Notes: a model not told the origin generated them from the sequence alone. 64,000 bases of DNA from Trifolium pratense (GCF_020283565.1 NC_060060.1:21948001-22012000), one strand, 5' to 3'; shown: positions 10,883-21,976, counted from the first letter of the stretch. Translations and numbers: made by a program.

Positions 10883-12031
10883 TGTTGGAACAAAATTGAT
10901 TTAAAAATGTTTGCCCCTAAATCTATAAAGGTTTTGATGATAACAAAGTATTAATTAACAATTGGAAGGACTAAAAATTTATTTTGAGTGCGCAGATATA
11001 AGCATCATTTAAGTCCTGAGTGGAGTTCAGAGGATGTGAACTCAGAAGTTCACAAGCGCTCAGAAGATGTTGGACTTCAGAGGTTACAACGTTCAGAGGA
11101 TGAAGACTTCAGTACTTCTGTCTGTCTACGAGCTTCATCAAACTCTGAAGATCTCTTTGAAAGCTGTGAAGATTCCTTTCACCAGTCAACTCTTCTACCA
11201 ATGGAGAAAAGGACCTTTCAAGCCTGATCAGTTCAGCTACCTCTGTTTTGTCTGTCCTGTCTTGAGAACGTGGGTCTTCAGTTTTGTTAGCTGAATAAGG
11301 AAAGTCCACTCTGCAGTAGTCAAAGTACCTGAAACTCTTTCTTAGTTTTGGATACAACCAACTGCATCAAGACAAACTGCTTGAAGACAAAAGTTTATCA
11401 ACTCCAACGGTTCTCTTGCAACGACTCTTTTCTAGTGGTATATATACTAGAAGATTCAGCTACAACAAATATACAATTATCAAGAATTGAACGTGCGCTG
11501 AACAAACTCTGAACTCTCTGATATACAAGCTCTGAACCTTTCTCAAGTGTTTTTGCACTTTAGCCAAATACTCTGTAATATTTGTATTTGCTCTATTTAG
11601 GTTCATCTAAGAGCATTTGTATATTTTTATATACTTTACTATTTACTTGAGGAAACTTAAGCTTGTGTGCTTAAGTGTGTAACTTAAGCTTGTGTGCTTA
11701 AGTGTGAAGTCTCTTGCTTGTGTGCTTGAGCATTGTTGAGAAGTCTCTTGCTTGTGTGCTTGAGCATTGTTGAGAAGTCTCTTGCTTGTGTGCTTGAGCA
11801 GGTGTAATCTTGTGTGATTATAGTGAACTCCCTTGGAAGTGCAAGGGGACTGGACTACTCTCGTTTTGTGAGAGGAACCAGTATAAACTGCTTGTGTGCT
11901 TTTCTCTCTCTCTCTTATTATTATTTGTGTTATTTATCCGCTGCGAATATAGTTGAGTTAAGAACTTGAAAAAGTTTTAACTTAGCTAAAACACAATTCA
12001 ACCCCCCCCTTCTTGTGTTTTCACACCTTCA
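10883..12031 (+). repeat. Copia 5' LTR
   Basis: 1,149 bp, TG...CA ends, matching 20828-21976 over every line compared. It contains internal repeats (three copies of a gtctcttgcttgtgtgcttg unit near 11708-11800, two of cttaagcttgtgtgcttaag near 11660-11700), a TATA motif at 11439-11446 and an eight-C run at 12002-12009. Confidence 0.97.
11439..11446 (+). promoter_or_regulatory. TATA box of copia LTR
   Basis: TATATATA in a ggtatatatactag context, about the middle of the LTR as expected for the U3/R border. The same site recurs at 21384-21391 in the 3' LTR. Confidence 0.55.
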
Positions 12032-12033
12032 AT

Positions 12034-12045
12034 TGGTATCAGAGC
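12034..12045 (+). other. Primer binding site (initiator tRNA-Met)
   Basis: TGGTATCAGAGC, two bases after the 5' LTR, is complementary to the 3' end of plant initiator methionine tRNA, the usual primer of copia elements. Confidence 0.9.
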
Positions 12046-12101
12046 GCCTGGTCTGTTACTTTCACTTAACAGTGAGACAGTAAAGATCTTGTGAGAACAC
12101 T

Positions 12102-14498
12102 ATGTCTGGAGGAGATGATAGTAGTACTAGAACTACTGGTGAAGGTGAGGCCAGTGGTGCTGGTGGTGGTCCTAGAAATGCTTTTGGTTTTGACTACTTA
12201 AGTAATGAATCACATGAACATAGTGGCAATAGAAAAGCCCCTATATTCAATGGTGATGCATCATTATTTGAGTGGTGGAAGGAAAGATTGTATAGCAATA
12301 TTACTGCTATTGATCATGAGTTGTGGGATTTGGTTGAGCTGGGAGTAACTTTTGAAAACTTAAATGAACATGGAAGATTGTCCATTGAGCATAGAAAGTT
12401 ACTCACACCAGCTAACTTAAAAATCTACACTAAGCATCATAGAGTAAAGGACATTGTTGTTGGTGCTATTAGACATGAGGATTATGTCAGAATAGAGAAC
12501 AAGTCTACCGCTAAATCTATCTTTGATTCTATGTGTGCTACCTATGATGGTAATGAAAAGGTTCAAGAGGCTAAGGCTAGTCTTTTGATAAGGCAATATG
12601 AACTATTCACTATGCAACAAGATGAAAACATTGAGACTATGTTTACAAGGTTTCAAATCCTTGTATCTGGTCTTAAAGCTCTTAAGAGAAGTTATTCAAC
12701 CTATGACCATGTTCAGAAGATTCTGAGAAGTCTTCCTATTGCTTGGAGACCTAAGGTCACTGCAATAGAGGAAGCTCAAAATCTCAAGACTCTGAGTCTT
12801 GAAGCTCTGATAAGCAATCTCAGAAGCCATGAGATGGTTCTGGATGCTGACTCAGAAACTAAGAAGAAGTCTAAGTCAGTGGCTTTACAGTCAACTAAGA
12901 CTACTTCTAAGGCTCTTAAGACTCAGCTTCTTGATATTGAAGAAGAATCTTCTGCTGATGGTCAAGAGGATGAGATGAATGAGGATGAGTTTGCGTTATT
13001 CACCAAGTTTCAGCAATGGAACAGATTTAACAAAAGAAATTTCAGAGGAGGAAACAGCTCCAGAAATTTTGTCAGCAAAAAGGATGATCAGAAGAACTGC
13101 TTCAACTGTAAGAAGCCAGGACACTTTATTGCTGATTGTCCAGAAATGTCTGCTAAAGACAAAAGCAAAAGATACAGCTCAAAGAAGCAACAATTCAAGA
13201 GTAAATTGAGAAAGAGTCTGATGGCTACTTTTGAAGAGCTATCATCTGAGGAAGAAGTTGAGGAAGAAGAAGAGGCAAATCTAGCCCTGATGGCTTCAGC
13301 TGACTCAGATGTAGACTCAGACGATGAATCAGAATCAGATTCAGAAGTAACTGATGAGGTATTTTCTGACTGCTCTAAATCTCAACTTATAACTGCACTT
13401 AACAAGGTCATTGAGAAACATCTCAGAGTGTTAAGTAAACAAAAAGTTTTACAAGAAAAGCTTAACACTCTGACTGAGCAAGCAGAACATTTTCAAGGTC
13501 TATATCAAGAAACTCTGAATAGAGTAGATGACTTTGAAAAGGGTTGTGCTGTTTGTCACAAACCTATTGATGAGCAGGAAATAGCTCTTCAACAGTTTGT
13601 GCATCTCAACCTTGGGAAGAGCAAAGCTGCTAATAGAATTTATAATGTCTTGAGACATAGAGGAGAAGGACTTGGCTATGAATATGGTAGAACATATTCA
13701 AAGCTGAAGACCTTTGCCAAAAAGGTTGGAAAATCTTGGGTTTATTATGTTGTTCCACCAAGTGAAGAGGGAAAGAATCCTGGCATTTGTGAAAATGACA
13801 ATGATGATCTGAGTGATTTAGAAGCTGACAGCTCAGAGGAACCTAGTCCCTCAGGATCTGGAAAGAAAAGTTCAGAAGATAGAAGTTGTTCAGAACCTGA
13901 GAACATTAGTTCAGAGGTTCTGAAAGCTTCAACATCTGAGACTTCAAATTCTGGATTCAAAGGAACTTCAGTACCTGAAGCAAGTCAACCTAAAACATCA
14001 GAAGTTTTTAAAAAGAAAAATTCTAAATCTCAGATGAAGTACAAGACTCAGACTATTTATGATTCTAGAGTCAGTAGATATAATCAATCAGAAAATGGGA
14101 TTGATAATAGATACAAACCCTGGAATCATAAACAATCCAAATCTTGGAACAATAACAGATTTCAAACAAAGAAAAGATTTCAAAAAGGTTATTATTCCAA
14201 ACCAAGGTCTTTCTCTAACACTAGACAACATAATAAGCATGTTTGGACTAACAAGCGTGGACCCAGAAGATGGGTACCAAAAGCTGAAATCATGTATCAT
14301 TCAGATTTACCAACTAGGAAAGGATATGTCCTACCTAAAGTATGGAAACAAGTCCTATGCAAAGGAAGAAGGGCTTATGTCCTTGACCAATGGCTGACAA
14401 GTTCTCAAGATAACAATCAGAACTTGATAAATGAAGAGGAAGAATATTGGGATGACCTTATCATTAACTGTGATAAAGAGTTCCACCGTAGTGATTAA
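12102..14498 (+). CDS. gag: Copia Gag (UBN2 domain, zinc knuckle)
   Basis: A 798-residue frame that starts 71 bp after the 5' LTR. Residues about 45-250 form the UBN2-type Gag region of copia elements ([50 protein letters not shown]). A CCHC zinc knuckle ([14 protein letters not shown]) near 335 binds RNA in the family. The C-terminal half is acidic, Ser-rich and of low complexity ([29 protein letters not shown]), ending in a basic, Asn/Arg-rich stretch. The protein builds the cytoplasmic virus-like particle. The frame stops at TAA 14496-14498 and overlaps the open pol frame by only four bases. The length is large for a copia Gag but normal for Sireviruses. Start chosen as the first ATG after the LTR. 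Confidence 0.93.
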   Translation: MSGGDDSSTRTTGEGEASGAGGGPRNAFGFDYLSNESHEHSGNRKAPIFNGDASLFEWWKERLYSNITAIDHELWDLVELGVTFENLNEHGRLSIEHRKLLTPANLKIYTKHHRVKDIVVGAIRHEDYVRIENKSTAKSIFDSMCATYDGNEKVQEAKASLLIRQYELFTMQQDENIETMFTRFQILVSGLKALKRSYSTYDHVQKILRSLPIAWRPKVTAIEEAQNLKTLSLEALISNLRSHEMVLDADSETKKKSKSVALQSTKTTSKALKTQLLDIEEESSADGQEDEMNEDEFALFTKFQQWNRFNKRNFRGGNSSRNFVSKKDDQKNCFNCKKPGHFIADCPEMSAKDKSKRYSSKKQQFKSKLRKSLMATFEELSSEEEVEEEEEANLALMASADSDVDSDDESESDSEVTDEVFSDCSKSQLITALNKVIEKHLRVLSKQKVLQEKLNTLTEQAEHFQGLYQETLNRVDDFEKGCAVCHKPIDEQEIALQQFVHLNLGKSKAANRIYNVLRHRGEGLGYEYGRTYSKLKTFAKKVGKSWVYYVVPPSEEGKNPGICENDNDDLSDLEADSSEEPSPSGSGKKSSEDRSCSEPENISSEVLKASTSETSNSGFKGTSVPEASQPKTSEVFKKKNSKSQMKYKTQTIYDSRVSRYNQSENGIDNRYKPWNHKQSKSWNNNRFQTKKRFQKGYYSKPRSFSNTRQHNKHVWTNKRGPRRWVPKAEIMYHSDLPTRKGYVLPKVWKQVLCKGRRAYVLDQWLTSSQDNNQNLINEEEEYWDDLIINCDKEFHRSD

Positions 14499-16396
14499 AG
14501 TTGTTTCTCATACAGCCTGTCACTCATAGAAGTATCATGAATCATTCATGGTATCTGGATAGTGGGTGTTCAAGGCACATGACTGGTGATAAACAACTAT
14601 TTTCTAAGCTGACTATGAAAGAAGGAGGTTCTGTTGGTTTTGGAGGAAATCAGAAAGGAAAGATAATAGACTCTGAACAACCAAGAACTGAAGCATCTGC
14701 TGAACCTGAAGTTGATGAGTCTGAAGATGATGAGCCCCCAAGAAATACTTTCAAATACAAGTCATCACATCCAGAGGAACTGATATTAGGCAACAAGGAT
14801 AGTCCAAGGAAGACAAGATCTCAACTGAGAAATGAGGAATCTTTAGTTGGTCTTATCTCAATGATGGAACCATCAAAGATTGATGAAGCTCTGAAAGATG
14901 ATGCTTGGATTGTAGCAATGCAAGAAGAGCTGAATCAATTTCAAAGGAATGATGTGTGGACTCTAGTGCCTAAGCCTTCACACAAGAACATTATTGGAAC
15001 AAAATGGGTATTCAGAAACAAGCTGAATGAACAAGGTGAAGTGGTAAGAAACAAGGCTAGATTGGTTGCACAAGGTTATAGTCAACAAGAGGGGATTGAC
15101 TATACGGAAACCTTTGCACCAGTTGCTAGACTTGAAGCAATCAGGTTACTTCTATCTTATGCTGTTAATCATGGAATAACCTTATATCAGATGGATGTTA
15201 AGAGTGCCTTCTTAAATGGTTTCATTTCTGAAGAAGTGTATGTTAAGCAACCTCCTGGTTTTGAAGATGTCTCAAACCCAGAACATGTTTTTAAATTGAA
15301 GAAATCACTGTATGGTCTGAAACAAGCTCCAAGAGCTTGGTATGATAGACTCAGTAATTTCCTTCTTGAAAAAGGTTTTGAAAAAGGAAAGGTTGACTGC
15401 ACACTCTTTAGAAAAACAACCAAAGAAGATATTTTAATTATTCAAATTTATGTTGATGATATTATTTTTGGTTCTACTAATGCTGCTTTGTGCAAGAATT
15501 TTTCTAAGATAATGCAGGATGAATTTGAAATGAGCATGATGGGAGAGTTGAAGTTCTTTCTTGGAATTCAAATCAATCAGAAGAAGGAAGGAACTTATGT
15601 TCATCAATCAAAATACACTAAAGAACTTCTGAAGAAATTCAATCTAGATGACTGCAAGATAATGAACACTCCTATGCATCCAACTACCAACATGGGCAAG
15701 TCAGATGATGAAGGAAAGGTAGATCAAAAGGTCTACAGAGGTATGATTGGCTCCTTACTCTATCTGACAGCCTCTAGACCAGATATTTTATTCAGTGTTT
15801 GCTTATGTGCAAGATTCCAGTCAGATCCTAGAGAATCTCATCTTACAGCTGTAAAGAGAATCTTTAGGTATCTGAAAGGAACAACTAATCTTGGACTTCT
15901 CTATAAGAAATCCAATGATTATGTGCTAAATGGATTCTGTGATGCTGACTATGCTGGAGATAAAATTGAAAGAAAATCCACAAGTGGCAATTGTCAATTT
16001 GTTGGTGAAAACCTTATCTCCTGGGCTAGTAAAAGACAAACTACTATAGCTTTGTCTACAGCAGAAGCAGAATACATTTCAGCAGCTAAGTGTTGCACAC
16101 AACTACTCTGGTTAAAATATCAGTTAGAAGATTATCAGGTAAGCAGTAACAATATTCCTTTATATTGTGATAATACTGCAGCCATTCATTTATCTAAAAA
16201 TCCTATCCTACACTCTAGAGCCAAACATATTGAAATTAAACACCATTTTATCAGAGATTATGTTCAGAGAGGCATTATAGATATTAAGTTTGTTGATACT
16301 GAAAATCAATGGGCTGACATATTTACTAAAGCCTTATCTGTTGAAAGATTTGATTTTATAAAGAAACATCTGAACATGTTTTCAATCTCTGAATGA
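14495..16396 (+). CDS. pol: Copia Pol lacking integrase (protease, RT, RNase H)
   Basis: About 633 codons in the -1 frame relative to gag; the frame opens at 14495 and has no good start of its own, so expression by frameshift or fusion is inferred. It begins with an aspartic protease motif ([13 protein letters not shown]). About 30 residues later, after GFGGNQKGK, the sequence jumps to the acidic linker that normally precedes reverse transcriptase: the rest of the protease, the GAG-pre-integrase zinc region and the whole integrase core are absent. The reverse transcriptase is complete ([26 protein letters not shown], catalytic YVDD in [13 protein letters not shown]), and RNase H follows ([28 protein letters not shown]). 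The deletion keeps the frame open. The copy would need integrase supplied in trans, unless the deletion followed insertion. Confidence 0.92.
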   Translation, partial: LKLFLIQPVTHRSIMNHSWYLDSGCSRHMTGDKQLFSKLTMKEGGSVGFGGNQKGKIIDSEQPRTEASAEPEVDESEDDEPPRNTFKYKSSHPEELILGNKDSPRKTRSQLRNEESLVGLISMMEPSKIDEALKDDAWIVAMQEELNQFQRNDVWTLVPKPSHKNIIGTKWVFRNKLNEQGEVVRNKARLVAQGYSQQEGIDYTETFAPVARLEAIRLLLSYAVNHGITLYQMDVKSAFLNGFISEEVYVKQPPGFEDVSNPEHVFKLKKSLYGLKQAPRAWYDRLSNFLLEKGFEKGKVDCTLFRKTTKEDILIIQIYVDDIIFGSTNAALCKNFSKIMQDEFEMSMMGELKFFLGIQINQKKEGTYVHQSKYTKELLKKFNLDDCKIMNTPMHPTTNMGKSDDEGKVDQKVYRGMIGSLLYLTASRPDILFSVCLCARFQSDPRESHLTAVKRIFRYLKGTTNLGLLYKKSNDYVLNGFCDADYAGDKIERKSTSGNCQFVGENLISWASKRQTTIALSTAEAEYISAAKCCTQLLWLKYQLEDYQVSSNNIPLYCDNTAAIHLSKNPILHSRAKHIEIKHHFIRDYVQRGIIDIKFVDTENQWADIFTKALSVERFDFIKKHLNMFSISE

Positions 16397-16848
16397 AAAT
16401 TGTTTTTGGCAATTAAAGTGTAAGAGGTTATGTATATCAGAACTTATGATTCAGAACATCTGAAACACAAGCTCTGAAGTACTTGACTCTGATAGAGAAT
16501 TTTAAATAACTCAGAGGCTCTGAACTATTTAAGTGGGAAACGTTCAGTATTCACTGCTGAACAGTTGTCCATTAAAATAGCAGTTACCGAGTAAATTTCT
16601 GCACGTGGTCTACGTGTGTCAGGTAGTGGGTGGTTAATGATGATTTTTGGTATTCAACTTTCTGTCAATTAGCGTAACTTCCCAAATTTGCTATTTTCGT
16701 GTTAACTGTCCTCATTTAAATAAACTTACACAATACACTTGCACACTATTCACTTTCACAACCTACACTTTCATATTCTCTCTAAACCTCCAACACAAAC
16801 TTTCTTTCTCTCTCGTTAGTCTTCCAAACCTTACCCTAATCTCCAACA
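16397..16848 (+). other. Spacer between pol and the envelope-like ORF
   Basis: No coding sequence is seen. It holds several ctgaac/gttcag words and, at 16740-16830, a CT-rich leader-like stretch just before the ATG at 16849, so a subgenomic or spliced transcript for the next ORF is possible. Confidence 0.45.
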
Positions 16849-19614
16849 ATGGCTGGTACTTCGTCTTCTTCGTCAAAAAGGATTCCACCGTTCATATTCA
16901 AGAACCTTCAGATCGTTGGGAACGAGATGGAGTTTCCAGAATCTGAACTTACTTTTCTCTCAGAGAAGATGGTTGATTTTGATGGTCTACAAGCTAATGG
17001 GTTTAATGTTAAAAAGTACTTTATCGCTCAGGGATGGGATAAGTACTTCGACATGCTTAATGGTCCCATTTATCCAGATTTGTTGAAGAAATTTTGGATG
17101 AAAGCAAAGGTTTTTGATAAGCATGAAGCTAAGAAGGAAGAGCTTGCTGCTATTGAGAGGAATCCTAGTCTGAAGGGTAAAACTAGGAAGGAAATGGGTT
17201 TGCTGGATTTTACAGGTGTACAGATTAGGTCAAATATCTGTGGGATGAACATGGCAATCTCGCCTATCCATCTCAATGCTCTTCTTGGTCTACCTAACTC
17301 TGGGATAGAGTTAGATGTGTTTGAAAAGGATACAAGATACAGGGATGATCTTCTGCATCTCATCTGCACAGATTTCTCTTTGAAAGGGAAGGTCAAGGGT
17401 TTGACTGATGAATGTAGAGTTCTCTTCAAGATCATCCTAGCTGCTATCAGTCCAAGGGTTGGTGGGACTGATACAATCTCCTGGACGCATCGTCATCTGC
17501 TGTACTTTCTTCTGACTGAAAAGAAGGTTAATCTTGGAGATTACTTTTTTGAACGTATCTGTGAAGCCATTTTTGCAAGTAAATCTCAGAGGAAAACTAC
17601 TATAGTTTATCCTAGGCTGTTGTCTGACCTTCTGCATCAAGGTCATGTTGTTCAGAACTTGAGGAAGTTCCACCCTGAATTGGTTGAGAAGAGGTTCTAT
17701 CCAGAAATTCTGAATGCTAACTTTCTGTCCAAGATGCGTTTGATTGCATCTAAGCCTGTTGCTCCCCCACAAGAGTTCACTGTTAGGCTTGAGGATCGTC
17801 TGTATGTCGCAGGCTATCCACTTATATCTGAAGCTGATGCTGAGCACATTATTCAGGACTATTTGGAGGTGCTCAGACAAGAAGGATTTGTTGTTGATAG
17901 AAGTATGATTCCTCCTGCTCCTGTAAGTCAGTATAATCCTAAGAGGAAACCTAAAAGAAAGGCTGAAGCTCAAGATGATCTACCAAAGCCAGATCTTCTG
18001 GCTCAGAAGAAAGTTAAAGTTGAGCAATCTATGGCTGAGCAAAGAACTAAGAGGAAGCATGAAGAATCTGCTGTCAAGGCTGCTGAAGGATCTTCTAAAA
18101 AGCCTATGGTTGTTGAAGTTGACAGTTCATCTGAAGGATCCACATCAGAAGATGAGACTGACTCTGATCAGGAGACTATTGCTGAAAGCCTTCGTAAAAG
18201 ACCTGCTCCTACTCCTAAAGATAAAGGTAAATCTTCTACGTATGTCTTTAATGAAAATGAGATTGGATTAGGTTACACCAAACCTCTCAAAACCATCTTA
18301 CCAACCTCTGATATTCCAACCTCTGATAACCCCCTATCTGAGCTTGAAAAACATCTGAGCCCTGACCCTCTTAATAATCACCCTTTTTCTCCTGAAACTC
18401 AACACAAATCTAGCTCACCTCCTAAACCTTCATCACCTCAACCTGAACCTCAACCTGACATTCCACAATCTGAACCTCAACCAGATATTTCTGTCATTAA
18501 ACCAACCTCTCCCACAAAACAACCTTCTCCACACAAATCTCCTGAACCAACCCCTGAACAAACTGCTCCTGAACCATCTCCTGAACAAACTGCTCCTGAA
18601 CCATCTCCTGAACATAAATCCCCTGAACCATCTCCTGAACATATTCACCCTGAATCAACTTCTGACATCTCATCATCTGAACCAACCCCTGAACCTCATT
18701 CTAACCCAACTGATGAACCTGCTTCTCCTGAGCGTATTCACACTTGTGCTCCCAAGCCTTCAGAGGTAGAAGTTGTGATTATTGACAACCCTACTCCTGA
18801 AATACCTACTCTCTCTACCATTCCCAATCCTTCACCATCATCATCCAACACTTTTAGAAATCTATCCACTCAATTTCATGAAGACTTGCTTAGATTATCT
18901 ACAATAAAGGACAGGTTCTTAGTTTGTCCTTCTGATGTGGATCTTGAAGTATCAAGCATTAAGGCAAGGCTTTGCAATGCTTTGGATGTTGCTGCTGCAA
19001 AGGTTAAGGCTGTTATTGGTAAACGGGATCTGGAAGGTATAAGCTTCATGAGGAACAATCTAGCTAGGGCTGAGTTGAAAAGGTTAACGCCATTCAATCA
19101 TGAAGAGCATGAGCGTGCTAAGCTTGTTGCTATAGCTGCTGCTGTGAGGCGTTTGTCTGAATTTCAAGATTGCTGGGTTGATTCTACTCTTCTGCAACGT
19201 CTTGAGGATCAAAGGATTGAGACTGAACGTCTGGAAGAAGCTGCTGCTAGAGTTGCTGAGTTGGCAAATGAGCTACCTACTGAGGATGCCACAGAAGAGG
19301 ATGTACTGGATGTGCTTGCCTCTCAGAATCAAGAGGATGTGCTGATGATAGACTATCCAGAGGAAGGAGAACCCTCTGATAAAGGCAAGGCACCTATGAT
19401 TGAAGAACCAGAACCTGTGATTGAAGATCAAGCTCCTGCTATGGCTGATCAGTTGCAGATTTTTCAAGAAGCACTGAGGGAACAGCAAGAAGGTCTAGAA
19501 CGTCAAAGAGCTGCTCAAGAGACATTGGAAACCAAGGTGGATGGTTTAGTTTCCAATGTGGGATCCTTGAATGACAAATTTGACCAACTCTTAGCCCTTC
19601 TTAAGAAACCCTAG
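16849..19614 (+). CDS. Envelope-like ORF of Sirevirus-type copia element
   Basis: A 921-residue intact frame between pol and the 3' LTR, the place of the envelope-like ORF of Sireviruses; its function is unknown. Residues about 40-330 form a conserved-looking globular region (KKYFIAQGWDKYFDML, GVQIRSNICGMNMAISPIHLNALLGLP) resembling the family annotated as putative plant transposon protein. Residues 360-470 are Lys- and acid-rich with runs such as KRKPKRKAEAQ. Residues about 540-640 are a Pro/Glu/Ser-rich stretch with repeats of the EPSPEQTAP type. The C-terminal 100 residues are predicted coiled coil (QLQIFQEALREQQEGLERQR). I see no convincing signal peptide or membrane anchor, so envelope is a positional name only. 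No stop interrupts it. Confidence 0.8.
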   Translation: MAGTSSSSSKRIPPFIFKNLQIVGNEMEFPESELTFLSEKMVDFDGLQANGFNVKKYFIAQGWDKYFDMLNGPIYPDLLKKFWMKAKVFDKHEAKKEELAAIERNPSLKGKTRKEMGLLDFTGVQIRSNICGMNMAISPIHLNALLGLPNSGIELDVFEKDTRYRDDLLHLICTDFSLKGKVKGLTDECRVLFKIILAAISPRVGGTDTISWTHRHLLYFLLTEKKVNLGDYFFERICEAIFASKSQRKTTIVYPRLLSDLLHQGHVVQNLRKFHPELVEKRFYPEILNANFLSKMRLIASKPVAPPQEFTVRLEDRLYVAGYPLISEADAEHIIQDYLEVLRQEGFVVDRSMIPPAPVSQYNPKRKPKRKAEAQDDLPKPDLLAQKKVKVEQSMAEQRTKRKHEESAVKAAEGSSKKPMVVEVDSSSEGSTSEDETDSDQETIAESLRKRPAPTPKDKGKSSTYVFNENEIGLGYTKPLKTILPTSDIPTSDNPLSELEKHLSPDPLNNHPFSPETQHKSSSPPKPSSPQPEPQPDIPQSEPQPDISVIKPTSPTKQPSPHKSPEPTPEQTAPEPSPEQTAPEPSPEHKSPEPSPEHIHPESTSDISSSEPTPEPHSNPTDEPASPERIHTCAPKPSEVEVVIIDNPTPEIPTLSTIPNPSPSSSNTFRNLSTQFHEDLLRLSTIKDRFLVCPSDVDLEVSSIKARLCNALDVAAAKVKAVIGKRDLEGISFMRNNLARAELKRLTPFNHEEHERAKLVAIAAAVRRLSEFQDCWVDSTLLQRLEDQRIETERLEEAAARVAELANELPTEDATEEDVLDVLASQNQEDVLMIDYPEEGEPSDKGKAPMIEEPEPVIEDQAPAMADQLQIFQEALREQQEGLERQRAAQETLETKVDGLVSNVGSLNDKFDQLLALLKKP
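18535..18660 (+). repeat. Pro/Glu repeat in envelope-like ORF
   Basis: Tandem in-frame 24-30 bp units encoding variants of PEPSPEQTA, four to five copies. They create apparent open frames on the minus strand that are shadows. Confidence 0.8.
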
Positions 19615-19881
19615 GATTCTATGCACATTTTCTTCATATGTTTTGCTTACTTATTTTGTCATGTTTATTTCCTTGTTTACCTTCTGAACACTTTTTCTGG
19701 TTTATCTATTTCAAGATTTTGTTTATGTTTTGATTGATTAATTATTTTATGTCCACTTGATATTTTTTTATAAATAAGAACACAAGAACACAAGATGCTT
19801 TTAAAAAAACGAAAATTTTTATTAATGATCTGATAATGTAGAGTACATTGGTAAAAAGAAAAAGAAAAAGACAACCTAATC

Positions 19882-20247
19882 CTAATCAGATGGATAAAAC
19901 TCAGAAGAAATCTCTGATTTCTCCTCAGCATCCTCTGATGAAATTTCAATGGGATCTGGGTTTTGCTCTTGTTCTTCTTCTTCCTGTTCCTCTTCTGGAA
20001 CATAGCTAGCCAAGAACTCCACATAGTCAGCATCATCTTCATTCTCTTCAGCTTCAGAGTCTGATGAGATGATTATTATCTCAGCATCTTCTGGTTTCTT
20101 GTTGTCTTTTTTATCCTTCTCTTCGTCCTCGCGTTTCTCTTCGTTCTTCTTTCTCTTAAACTCTGCGATGCGTAAACTAAATCTTTTCATTATTCCTACT
20201 TTCTCTTGCTTCACTTGTTTCTTCTTGATTTTACGTGAAGCAGGCAT
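19882..20247 (-). CDS. Antisense ORF of the copia element (basic/acidic low complexity)
   Basis: A 121-residue frame on the strand opposite gag-pol. The first 50 residues are Lys-rich (KIKKKQVKQEKVG; KRKKNEEKREDEEKDKK) and the rest is acidic (SDSEAEENEDDADYVEFLAS; EEEQEEEEQEQ). A TTTATAAAA motif lies about 20 bases before the ATG. Extra antisense ORFs in this place are known from some Sireviruses and Tat elements, so it may be a real accessory gene; low-complexity composition could also leave a chance frame. Codon-level conservation in sister copies would decide. No function is claimed. Confidence 0.4.
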   Translation of the reverse strand: MPASRKIKKKQVKQEKVGIMKRFSLRIAEFKRKKNEEKREDEEKDKKDNKKPEDAEIIIISSDSEAEENEDDADYVEFLASYVPEEEQEEEEQEQNPDPIEISSEDAEEKSEISSEFYPSD

Positions 20248-20815
20248 GCTAAATCGCTCCTTTTTATAAACCCTTGAGCGCGTTGGTTTTTGTTTTTAAA
20301 ATTAATTCACCTTTGTAACAACCACTCTTTCTTCTTTGACTGTCTTGGTTTTATAACTTTGTCTTACTTTTTGATAATGACAAAAGGGGGAGTAGTTACG
20401 CATTAATTGATATGTTCCAAAACTGAAACCACGCCTTTTATCTCGCTTTTATCTGTTATGTTAAAAGTTGTTACTTTTAAGTTGTTTTACGTATTTCAAG
20501 GAGGAGACTAAGTTAGTTGAAACTAAAATAAATTTCATAAGTAAGGATAAGTTAAGAGTGCAATTTTAACTTAGCCTTATGAGACTTAGGGGGAGAGCTT
20601 GCAAACCTCTCACTCTGAAGAAAGATATGAAATTTGTTTTATTTCAAAACATCTTAATCTTATACTAAATTAAAATATCATGGATAAAACATAAAGTTCA
20701 GACTTTATGGAGTATCAATCTTAGGGGGAGCTTGCAAACCTCAGAAACCTAAGAGAAACATGATAAGTTAATTTAACAACAATTGTCAATTAATACTTAT
20801 GTTTGTCATCATCAA

Positions 20816-20827
20816 AAAGGGGGAGAT
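20816..20827 (+). other. Polypurine tract before 3' LTR
   Basis: AAAGGGGGAGATT-like purine run directly before TGTTGG of the 3' LTR, the primer for plus-strand DNA. Related tracts upstream (20384, 20588, 20724) match the multiple polypurine tracts described for Sireviruses. Confidence 0.85.
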
Positions 20828-21976
20828 TGTTGGAACAAAATTGATTTAAAAATGTTTGCCCCTAAATCTATAAAGGTTTTGATGATAACAAAGTATTAAT
20901 TAACAATTGGAAGGACTAAAAATTTATTTTGAGTGCGCAGATATAAGCATCATTTAAGTCCTGAGTGGAGTTCAGAGGATGTGAACTCAGAAGTTCACAA
21001 GCGCTCAGAAGATGTTGGACTTCAGAGGTTACAACGTTCAGAGGATGAAGACTTCAGTACTTCTGTCTGTCTACGAGCTTCATCAAACTCTGAAGATCTC
21101 TTTGAAAGCTGTGAAGATTCCTTTCACCAGTCAACTCTTCTACCAATGGAGAAAAGGACCTTTCAAGCCTGATCAGTTCAGCTACCTCTGTTTTGTCTGT
21201 CCTGTCTTGAGAACGTGGGTCTTCAGTTTTGTTAGCTGAATAAGGAAAGTCCACTCTGCAGTAGTCAAAGTACCTGAAACTCTTTCTTAGTTTTGGATAC
21301 AACCAACTGCATCAAGACAAACTGCTTGAAGACAAAAGTTTATCAACTCCAACGGTTCTCTTGCAACGACTCTTTTCTAGTGGTATATATACTAGAAGAT
21401 TCAGCTACAACAAATATACAATTATCAAGAATTGAACGTGCGCTGAACAAACTCTGAACTCTCTGATATACAAGCTCTGAACCTTTCTCAAGTGTTTTTG
21501 CACTTTAGCCAAATACTCTGTAATATTTGTATTTGCTCTATTTAGGTTCATCTAAGAGCATTTGTATATTTTTATATACTTTACTATTTACTTGAGGAAA
21601 CTTAAGCTTGTGTGCTTAAGTGTGTAACTTAAGCTTGTGTGCTTAAGTGTGAAGTCTCTTGCTTGTGTGCTTGAGCATTGTTGAGAAGTCTCTTGCTTGT
21701 GTGCTTGAGCATTGTTGAGAAGTCTCTTGCTTGTGTGCTTGAGCAGGTGTAATCTTGTGTGATTATAGTGAACTCCCTTGGAAGTGCAAGGGGACTGGAC
21801 TACTCTCGTTTTGTGAGAGGAACCAGTATAAACTGCTTGTGTGCTTTTCTCTCTCTCTCTTATTATTATTTGTGTTATTTATCCGCTGCGAATATAGTTG
21901 AGTTAAGAACTTGAAAAAGTTTTAACTTAGCTAAAACACAATTCAACCCCCCCCTTCTTGTGTTTTCACACCTTCA
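20828..21976 (+). repeat. Copia 3' LTR
   Basis: 1,149 bp, same length and, by eye, same sequence as 10883-12031, including the eight-C run near the 3' end. Followed by the target duplication aaaac. Confidence 0.97.

Larger units (their letters stand above)
19615..20827 (+). other. Copia 3' noncoding region with antisense ORF and polypurine tracts
   Basis: Sense-strand noncoding DNA between the envelope-like ORF and the 3' LTR. It contains an antisense ORF (19882-20247) and four purine-rich tracts of agggggag type near 20384, 20588, 20724 and 20818. Confidence 0.75.
10883..21976 (+). mobile_element. Sirevirus-like Ty1/copia retrotransposon, integrase-less
   Basis: An 11,094-bp element bounded by two 1,149-bp LTRs that start TGTTGG and end CTTCA, flanked by the 5-bp duplication aaaac (10878-10882 and 21977-21981). 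It contains a primer binding site, gag, pol (protease, reverse transcriptase and RNase H but no integrase), a 921-residue envelope-like ORF, an antisense ORF and several polypurine tracts. Size, extra 3' ORF, UBN2-type Gag and repeated polypurine tracts fit the plant-specific Sirevirus (SIRE/Maximus) lineage. LTRs look identical by eye, so insertion is recent. It lies in the right subterminal array of CACTA-1. Confidence 0.95.

Noticed and set aside
10988..11357. Short open frames in the copia LTR (both strands), identical again at 20933-21302
   Set aside because: They are identical because LTRs are identical; composition is LTR-like and no domain is seen. Not annotated as genes.
18433..18685. 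Minus-strand frames rich in Trp/Phe/Arg or Gln/Val
   Set aside because: Shadows of the Pro/Glu repeat in the envelope-like ORF.
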